Shown piece by piece: positions 22,839 to 32,500 of a DNA stretch of 64,000 bases. The notes beneath the pieces were generated by a model that did no database searches, was not told the DNA's origin, and saw only the letters and a program-made list of their open reading frames with translations. The DNA comes from Bugula neritina (lineage: Eukaryota; Bryozoa; Gymnolaemata; Cheilostomatida; Bugulidae). The position numbers were made by a program, and so were the translations under genes. Where the stretch lies: contig OZ037768.1 of assembly GCA_964035545.1 (NCBI GenBank), forward strand, positions 8,547,241 to 8,611,240, given 5' to 3'. How positions within the stretch are numbered: the first letter of the stretch is position 1; every line of letters starts with the position of its first letter.

Positions 22839-22896
22839 AATTAAATCACAACCTGTAAAACCTCCTCGAGTGGAATTTGAAGAGTGCAAGAAAGGG
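22839..22896 (+). other. Orphan exon-like segment
   Basis: A 58-bp segment is framed by a good acceptor (CTCCACAG) and a donor (GGG then GTAATT). One frame reads IKSQPVKPPRVEFEECKKG, with coding-like composition. No partner exons were found. It may be a 5' exon of MTRFR, part of an unrecognised gene, or chance. Confidence 0.25.
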
Positions 22897-23089
22897 GTAA
22901 TTTACAGAGTTATCTTTTCTGAAACTTAGATGGGATAACTCTAGGGTTAAAAAATCTAGCGTTTCCTGCAAAGTGAAAGTTCATAGCGGGCAAAGTGAAA
23001 GCTAGCTTTCAGCATATTGACAATATTAAAATGCTTTACTATTAAATTAGGTTTATATATCATTTATATTTATATTTGTGCAATATAAT

Positions 23090-23560
23090 GATCGTGAAAA
23101 TAAAGGCAGATTTAGTCATTCTGATTCCTAGTGGTATCGTTATGATCGGTTATCAATATGAATAGTCAATAGTCATTCAGTTTCACAGTCATAGTCATAG
23201 TGATAGTGGTACTCTTACTGATAGTGATAGTCACACTCATACTGATACTCAGCCTTATGTTTCATAGTCATACTCATAGTGGTCATAGTGGTAGTAATAG
23301 TCTATATGAGTGTAACTCTAAATTTATAAGTAGCAATATTATAATAATGCTTATAGTTATAGTAATAACTATACCAAGTATAAGACTAAGTAGTTAGGCA
23401 GCATGACTATAGGTATTAGTATAAGCATCACCACTACTAGTACTAGCAGTAATAGCAGCAGTAACAGTAGTACTAGTAGTACATTTAGTAAGAGTAGTTT
23501 AGAGTTATATTTGTATAGCCCTAACTTGTAGTTTGTATTACTAGTATAGCAACGCTACTA
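23090..23560. repeat. Degenerate hexamer array (CATAGT/GATAGT type)
   Basis: A cryptic simple-sequence tract of the form CATAGT-CATAGT-GATAGT-GGTACT passes into TAGTAC/AGTAGT triplets. The same family recurs at many places in this window. Confidence 0.7.
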
Positions 23561-23768
23561 CTTAATTTATTATATTTATATTAAGTCTAACATTTTTTAC
23601 TAATGCTATTGCTAATGAGTGATGAGTACATACCAGTCATAGAGTAAATTTGATGACCAAATCGTGTTCCGTGTTGTTTATTCATTATAATTTATATCTA
23701 TGTAATAATCATTACTTGTGTTGGCATTAGAAATAGATTAGTATTTGTTTTTAGAATAAGACTAAAAG

Positions 23769-25330
23769 ATGGCAAATGTGTTTCTTCGATTTAACCAGTT
23801 GGCAAAGTGTTTAAGAGTTCACAGACCTATCAGTTATACTTTTGAGGCTCTCAAGCTGACTACAAGTTATTGTATTTCACATCAACACTTCTTATTTAGC
23901 ACCACAATAAGGTAAATTTTAGGGTCTGGTAATCTATTCAAAATTGCTTTGACATTGTATTTTATATTTTAGTTTTAGCCATCTAGTTATTTTAACTTTA
24001 AATGTTAGATGTGTTTACAATATGGAGATGGCTATATATGCATAACTTACATGTACTAGTTGCCTATATTTTAAATTGTATTTAAGTTTTTTTTTATTGT
24101 AATCTAAGCAAATTGTGAATATGTTTTACAGAAACTGTGGTGACAATAAACCAAAATATCCTCCTCTTGATGAGAAAGAGTTGGAAGAGAAGTTTACAAG
24201 AGGCAGTGGACCTGGTGGCCAAGCTACAAATACAACTAGCAATTGTGTTCTTTTAAAGCACACCCCGACAGGTTTAATTATAAAAGTATGAATGTTTGGT
24301 ATATAATAATTTAAAGGTCACTTCAAAGGCATAATCTGATTATGAAAAAATGATAATTATAACCCTTTCAAAATTATAGTGCTGAAGTTTAATAATGTTT
24401 TGCAATTTATTAAAAATGTTATATGATTGAAAAGTTTAAATTCAGACTACTAAATATACTTGAAGTTTTCTATGATATGGTATGGGGAGGCTCTATATTT
24501 TTTACCGACGGGCCACACTTGCAGCAGGACCATTATATTGGTTGTAAATGGCATAACCCAGAACTAAAGGCTAAAACAAAATCAATATTATTGCTGAAAA
24601 ATTTTTTTTTCTTAGCCTCTCACTATTTAACACTACAAACAAAACGTTTCAAAATAAGACATAACATACAGTTATAGTAAGCAAGTATTCAGTGTCAGTG
24701 TAATGAATGGTACTTATTTCTGTCCATCTGATAGTAGTGATGGAGAATGCAGTTTTTATGAGCAGTAGGCTATTTCGAGAAGTTATTGGAAATGAGCTTG
24801 AATTAGTAATGAGTGCTGTTTGCCCTTTATGTGACCTTTATTTAATAATGCTGAATCAAGTAAGCTAGTTGCTTTGAGGTCATTAATGCTTATTTAAAGT
24901 AATTCTATGACTTTTTTACTGTTGTCCAATAAAGGAGCTAATTGGTCATTATAGGTGTTGAGACTCAATTTGTATAATATATAATTAATTTGCTTATGTG
25001 GGTACTTGATTTTAGTGCCATGCTGAAAGAAGCTTAGAAGTTAATAGAAAGATAGCAAGGCGTCGTATGCAGGAGCGACTCGATGACCATTATAATGGTG
25101 AAAACAGTATAAAAGCCCAAGAAAAACGTAGAGCCAAGGCTAAACATCTGAGCAAAAAAGCTAAAACAAAAAGAAAATTAGAGAGACTGGCAGCTGAACG
25201 TGAGGCAGCACTGTCTACTGAAGATGCTGCTACAGCCAACACTATCGAGATACCAGCTAATGATACAACTGGTGTACCAATAGATAGTATCGTGGACAAG
25301 CAGATACCAGATAAAGACAATAGTGACTGA
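23769..25330 (+). CDS. MTRFR: Mitochondrial translation release factor in rescue (C12orf65 family)
   Basis: Three exons (23769-23911, 24132-24285, 25016-25330) splice in phase to 203 residues. The family rescues stalled mitochondrial ribosomes by releasing the nascent chain. Residues 1-23 are basic and amphipathic, consistent with a mitochondrial presequence. The catalytic loop [11 protein letters not shown] (GGQ at 76-78) is intact, followed by the conserved [19 protein letters not shown] and YNGENS blocks and a Lys/Arg-rich C-terminal segment that binds the ribosome in relatives. An additional acidic, Thr-rich tail of about 40 residues follows. Human MTRFR is 166 residues, so this copy is longer mainly at its C-terminus. 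Close paralogues such as MTRF1 have extra domains absent here. Confidence 0.93.
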
Positions 25331-25927
25331 ACAATGCAATAGGACTAGCCTATTCAAATCATTAACAAGGTGATGATGCCTCTAATTGATGGTGACTCTG
25401 CCAAGTCATTAGCTAATTGAGGATCCTACCTTTAGTGCCCTAATCAAACAATTTGAAAATTATGTTTTCTGAGAATATAGAGAAGAGAAGTAAGAGTGTT
25501 GTCTTTAGCTGAACATATATGTACAGCAGTAATGCTGACTATTTGACTAAATCGATGCTGCCAGGAGATGTCTTATAACCTCTACTAGTGTTGCAACGAA
25601 CAAGCTAAGAGTAGACTATAATGCTTCTTTCTTGAAGATGAGGTTGCAATGTATAAAGATAACTAACTCTACTACAATATTAACTGCTGAAAAATTTCTA
25701 GTCAATAACAGACTTTTGAGGGGCACCGCACTGCAGATAACAGTCCAGCCCTAATACTTGAAGCTGAGGACACTGGGCTCAACTATTTATGTAAGAGCTA
25801 TGAAATCATGATTACCTAGAATACTATTATGTTTTTAATGGAGTTACAATGAGAATATAATATATATTTTTTTGTAATTTTTCGATAATAATTCTTCATC
25901 CTTTGCTTTTCATCCTTTGCTTCTATT

Positions 25928-25933
25928 AATAAA
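25928..25933 (+). terminator. Poly(A) signal of MTRFR
   Basis: AATAAA followed by a GT-rich element (GTGTTTGG), about 600 bp downstream of the MTRFR stop. Confidence 0.55.
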
Positions 25934-26513
25934 GTGTTTGGAGGAGGGAAGAGGTTTAATGTAAAAAATCTGTAATATAAAAGCATATTTTAATTTACTA
26001 TCATTTTGCCAAATAAAACTAAACTTGTAGTACAACTCTTTTGAACATTCTTTGATATATTAATGGACTGTTCTGATTTTTTTACTACAGCTTTTATGCT
26101 CTTTGTTACTGTACTGTTAGATTGATGGACAAAAAGCAAACAAGTCATAAGGATACTAAACTCTAAAGGTACATCGTAAATATATTTGTGCCTGATATTC
26201 GAATATAGGATAATTTGGGTATTCAAGATTGTAATTGAACATTGTAATTTCGAAACAATAGATATTGTCAAAAATTCATCAAAGATTGTGGTAATTAACC
26301 TAGCATAAAATTAACAAAAATCTATTAATGAAAAATAATAATTTAAATGCAATAAATATATTATCATTTATGTTGTATAACAGAAATATACATGTAAAAT
26401 AATTTATATGCTACCAAGTATAAACCAGTTACTTTTGTGGTCAGACAACTGTATGCATTATTACCCAACGTGATCACTAAGCTAGCTTTCAATGACAAGT
26501 ATGTATTCCCCAT

Positions 26514-29500
26514 CTAGTTGCAAGTATTTCCCTGATGTCCAATTACATTTTTTCTTATATTTATGTCATTTCGTCTATAAAACTCTGTGTTTACTTTAGC
26601 TACTCTCACATGTTTTCGATCTGGATGATCCACATGCATATGAATTTTCTGGCCATATATTGAAGATGCCAATGTAGGTACGTCCTTCACTTTTTCCTAA
26701 AATAATTGATGAAATATGTAATTTTTCATCACTAAACATGACAAATGAATGCAAGCAACAAGAGTATATTAATTTTTAGCCTATTAATCACCTCATCATG
26801 CACATGCAATCCTCTTGATTTAGCATGTTCTCTGTCGCACCTGTGCACATACTGATTGTATCCTTGCTCTTGATTAAATATCCTGTCAAATTCACAAGTA
26901 CCATATTTCTCCTGAAACAAATTTTAAGTAATACTGCATTAGAATATTATATAACCTTGCAAATGGCTAAATTACAAACTGTATGCAGGCAAAAGATATG
27001 AATAGCTCAAGCAATTTTTAGCTTGATTACCACAAATCTACATGTGGACAATACCAACTATGTTATTTTCAATTGCATATGCCAGTTTTATAAAATACAT
27101 TGGAACAAAAATTCAAACTAAAGCCTTTTCAAAAGGTATAAATTATAGGTGCCCTTTAGCAAATTAAATTAGCAATTAAACATGTTGCATCTATAGAAAA
27201 TAACTAATTACAAAATGAAAAGCATGTACACAGATGGTATGAATTTAGCGTAATTACAGTATTGACTTTACAGGGAAAATATATATCCACATAGAAAAAG
27301 TTTCAATATTATCATATAAATATTGTGGTGGCTCGTGGAGCTACCAGCAACACAATACGCAAGGTTGCGTATTGACCCGGAACAATGTATTAGCCAATTA
27401 GCTAGGCTGTTTTATGAGAGTAGTAGCAGCTTCGCGCTACTAGCTCAGTTGAGGATAGTGCTGTAAATTAAATAGACGTGCGTATCATTGCTGTTGTACA
27501 TTAGATTTTATTATGTATTCTTGTATTAAAATATAACGATATCTACTCGACTTATCTCGGTGAAGTTTCTCTAGCGATAAATAGACTCTCTTGGTGGCAC
27601 ATCAACCCTAAATCTGAAAATCATAACAGTGGTGGCAGCAGTGGGATAGTGTACATCAAAGATGGAGACTGAAAATGCTAGAATGCAACCACCCCCAGTA
27701 GAAGGTGAGCGTAGAAATGCTGTTAATCCTGTAAATCGTGAGGCAGAAGAAGCTTATAGACATTGCTTGAAAGCTCCCACCTTTACTGGGTCGGAAGATG
27801 TCGAACAATTTATACAAGAATTTAGAGAGGTAATGGAGGTTGCTCAATGGCCGCATAGAGTGGCCCTTATCCAATTGCGGAGAGCGGTGACGGAACAAGC
27901 CAAGCCGTACGGAGTGGGAACGGACGTAAACGGAATACTGGCTGCGCTGCGGGCCCGTTTTGGCATCTCCGCAATAGACGCCAGGACCAAGCTGGAGAGA
28001 TTGTGCCGCAACCCGCGGACCTCGCTGCAAGAACATGCCGCGACGGTGAAGAAGTTGGCGCAGATTGCATACAGCGATCTGCCAGCGCAACACCAAGAGC
28101 GTTACACCTACGACGCCTTTGTCCAGTCACTAAACGACCTGGGCTTACACCATCAACTACGAGTTAAAGGGATAACCAGAATAGAGGATGCCCTGAAGGC
28201 TGGAGAAGCTTACCTGTTGGCTACCCAAATGCATCAAGCACGACGGAACCCACCAGTAGTTGGAGTCAGCGCTGCCAGGGCTACAACAAGCCCCGAAGCC
28301 CCCCCGCTAGAAGCCGAAGTGGACCGCATGGTAGAGATGCTGGGACAGCTGGTAACAATTCTGGCTGGCGCCGGCCCCAGTCAGGCCCTGCGGTTGCCCT
28401 CAACACCTGCGGGGCCAAACTGGAGTAGTGCTGGTCGAGACCATGGACAGCAAGGACGACCCCAATACCAGGGGGCGTTAAACTGTCACGGCCCGCGGAC
28501 GCTCTCCCTCCCCGCGGGCCGCAACTAAAGGAGTATGGTGGGAAACGCCGTCGTCTGTCCGTACGGACACGACGGAACACTCCACCCGAGTGGCAGGTAC
28601 CACGCAGGACTAGTAGGCCCGCACAACGGCCAAGTACCTTCTCCCTGCCACTCGCTAACCGGTTTCACCGGTTACCTCGGGAAGAGGAGCCCGCCACTGA
28701 AATGGAGCCAGAAGGCCCAGTGGAGAGGCCCGAACCCCGCCGGCACCAACCTCGCCGCCGGAAGCCCCGTAAACCACGGGTGAAACCCCCGCCGTCCTGT
28801 CAACCCAGGACAACACATGCGGGGGGGGGTGAAAGTACAACCACATGGAGAGAGCTATTTCCTACCCGGAAAGGTGGCCGGCAACGCCGTCACTTTCCTG
28901 CTCGACTCCGGTTGTACTACCAACCTTCTCAGTCGTAGAGTATTTGAGGCACTGCCCCGCCGGGACAGGGATAGAGTACGACCGTATACTGGAGAACATG
29001 GCACCCTGGCAGACGGGTCATGTATCCCCTTTTATGGTATTATCGAGCTCCCTGGGCGTGTCCGAGATCAGGCTGTACAAGAGACCTTTATCATAGGTCA
29101 ACTGGAGGAAGATGCTATCCTCGGCATGCCCTTCTTGAAGCAACACCAGTGCCGAATCGACTTTAGTAAGTCGGTGGTGCTGATGGGCGGGCGAGAACTC
29201 GCCTGTGTGGATAAGTTTGGGCGTCCTCTGGTGGGCGGTGTTCAGGTAGTTCGAAACTGCACCGTACCCGGACGCTCCAGAGCTACTATCCACTGCCGAG
29301 TGAACAGCAACCGGATAGCCAGGCTCGGGGTCGTTGAAGGCGCGCACGAAAGGATCCAACTCGCCAGTAGTTTAAACCGACTAACTGAGCGAGGGGAGGT
29401 CTTAGTGCAGTGTGTCAACCCCTTTACCGAGCCCATTGAGCTCCCAGCTGGGTCAATGCTGGGCCGGTTCCACTCCGTCCAGGAAGAGGACGTGGGCCCG

Positions 29501-32500
29501 TCGCTGGGTGACGCGACGGAGGCACCCCCTCGACACCCTATTCAGGGACGAGGGGCAGTCCCAACACATCTCCGGGAGTTATACGAAACAGCCAGTGGCG
29601 GCTGCGCGAGTAACAGAGAACGCCAAGCTATGGCTAAGTTACTACGCGACTACGGTGATGTGTTCAGCAGCGGAGAGCATGACGTGGGGCTGACTGGAAT
29701 TGTCAGACACGAAATACCGCTGACTGCAGGGACAGTTCCTGTCCGGCAGCCCACACGCAGGCTGGGGCCGGAGAAAGAGAAGGAGGTTAGCCGACAAGTA
29801 CGGGATCTTCTGGACCGGGGACTGATAGAGCCCGCCCATAGTGCGTGGAGCTCGCCAGTCGTACTGGTCCGGAAGAAAGACGGCAGTTGGCGGTTCTGTG
29901 TGGATTACCGCAAACTCAATAGCGTAACCATACAGGACGCCTACCCTCTACCTCGTATTGACGAGTCATTGGACGCCCTAGCCGGCAGCAAGTACTTCAG
30001 TACGTTAGACTTGCTAAGCGGCTATTGGCAGGTTCCTCTGAGTCCCGACGCCCAAGAGAAAGCGACGTTTATCACACGGGACGGTTTGTGGAAGTGGAAG
30101 GTGCTGCCCTTCGGGTTAACCTCCGCCCCAGCCACCTTCCAGAGGCTGATGGAACAAGTCCTTAGCGGACTCCATTGGAAGACACTGCTGGTCTACCTCG
30201 ATGATGTCATCGTAATCTCTCCAGACTTCGAGACACATGTCAGTCGTCTGCAGGAGGTTTTCGAGAGACTCCGAGGTGCCGGTCTCAAGCTCAAACCTTC
30301 CAAGTGCGCTCTATTGCAGCCGGAGGTCAAGTACCTGGGGCACGTTGTCGGTCGAAACGGCGTGGCAACGGATCCCGAAAAGGTACGGGCGGTAGAAGAC
30401 TGGGTCACCCCCCAAGACTTGACCGGACTCCGAGCTTTCTTGGGGCTGGTAGGGTATTACAGACAATACATACCAGACTTTGCGGGCATAGCCCAGCCGT
30501 TAAACCGGCTCACCGCAAAGGGAGTGACGTGGCAGTGGACCCCAGTCGAACAAGAAGCGTTCGACCGCCTCAAGGGTTGCCTACTAACGGCGCCCATCTT
30601 GGCCTACCCAGACCCCACTCTGGAGTACATCCTCGACACGGACGCCAGTGACCAAAATGTTGGCGCTGTGCTGTCACAAGTGCAGGAAGGCCGAGAGGTA
30701 GTAGTAGCCTACTACAGCAAGTCTCTCTCACCCGCTGAACGAAATTACTGCACTACCCGCAAGGAGCTGCTGGCAGTAATCAAGTCAGTGAAGCACTTCA
30801 GACCATACCTATACGGCAGGAAGTTCCGGCTGCGTACGGACCATGCCTCGCTGATCTGGTTGTGCAAGAGAGCAGAGCCCTCTAGTCAGGTCGCCCGGTG
30901 GCTCGAAATCCTAGCTGAATTCTCATACCGGATCGAACATCGACCGGGCAAGAGACACAGCAACGCGGATGGGCTGAGTCGCCGACCTGACGGAGGTTGC
31001 AAACAGTGTCTCAACATCGAGAGGAGGGATGGAGGTCCCCCGCGATGCGAGTTGGAGACGCTGGCTCACCACGGAGCACCGTTTGACTGGGACCAGGGTC
31101 AACTCAGGCAGGGAGTTGATGAGTCCCCGGAGGATGTGAAAAACCTCCGCGCCAACCCTGTACTGGCCGGTAATGTTCGCGAGCTGAAGAAGCTCCAAGA
31201 AGAACTGCCTGGAGTCGTGGCAGACATATATCGGGCCAAAAGGGAAGGGCGACGACCCAGCGAGGAACGCATACGACAGGGATGCGCCGAGTTCCGGCTA
31301 TACTGTCAGCGTTGGGACTCGCTGCGGATCGGGCAGGATGGGTTACTAACCATCTGCCTAGCTGCCAGCGGCAGACACCCGGAAAGGAAGAGGGTAGTCT
31401 GCCCCACGGTCATCCGCCGTGAGTTGATTTGGGATACTCACAAACAGGCCCACGCAGGGGTCAAGCGAGTGATATCCAAATTACGACTCCGGTGGTATTG
31501 GCCGCAGATGGAGCGTGACGTCCGGCTCAGAGTCAAACAGTGTGAGATCTGCCAGGCCAGTAAGCATAGCCGCCCCCCTGGTGAAGCAGGACGGCGGAGG
31601 CTATACGCTGGTAGGCCCTGGCAAGTAGTCGCTGTAGACCTGGTCGGACCCATGCCCCTGACCCCCAGAGGCAATAATTGGATCCTAGTACTAACCGACC
31701 ACTTTACTAGGTGGGCGGATGCTCTGGCTATCCCAGATGCATCAGCCCCAACAGTGGCCAGGGCGCTAGACCAACATGTATTCTGTTATTTTGGGCTTCC
31801 CGAACAGATACACTCTGATCAAGGCGCTCAATTCCAGTCTCAACTGATGAGCGACCTTTGCCACCTCTGGGGAGTAAATCAGAGCAGGACCACCCCCTAC
31901 CACCCTCAAGGTAACGGGGTGGTGGAGCGCAACAACCGGATGCTAGGTGATGCGCTCCGGAGTCTCCTCCTTGGACGAGGTCAAGAGGAATGGGATACGG
32001 TGTTGCCGCAAGTCATGCGTGCATATCGTAGCACCCCACACACCAGTACTGGTGAGACCCCAAACCTCTTGATGCTCGGGAGAGAGACTCGTGTCCCTGA
32101 CCATCTCACCTATCACGTTCCAGAGCAAGACAACTCGGTTCACGAGTATGCCAATGAACTAGTGGAACGGATGAAGGCCGCACACGACATACTGCGTCAA
32201 CAGCAGTGGAAGGTGCGGCACGAAGATTCCGATGAACCACCTCTCTATCAAACGGGAGATAAGGTGTGGATGGTCAATTACCGTAGGCGTCGCGGACAGG
32301 CTGATAAACTGAAGCCTAAGTTCGTAGGCCCCTACGTGGTCGTCGAGGCTATGCCCAATCATACGTACAAGATTGAGCGCTCAGGACAGGTGTCTATCCA
32401 GAATGAGTCTCGCTTGAAACCGTATTGGGCTAGCCCCGACGGAGTGGGAGAAGCCCCCCCGTTGTTAGAGCCCAGGAGGCAGACAACGACGCGCGGGCGA

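Noticed and set aside
27656-28130. Minus-strand ORFs opposite Gag, and similar ones opposite Pol
   Set aside because: Shadow frames of GC-rich coding sequence on the other strand, without independent motifs.
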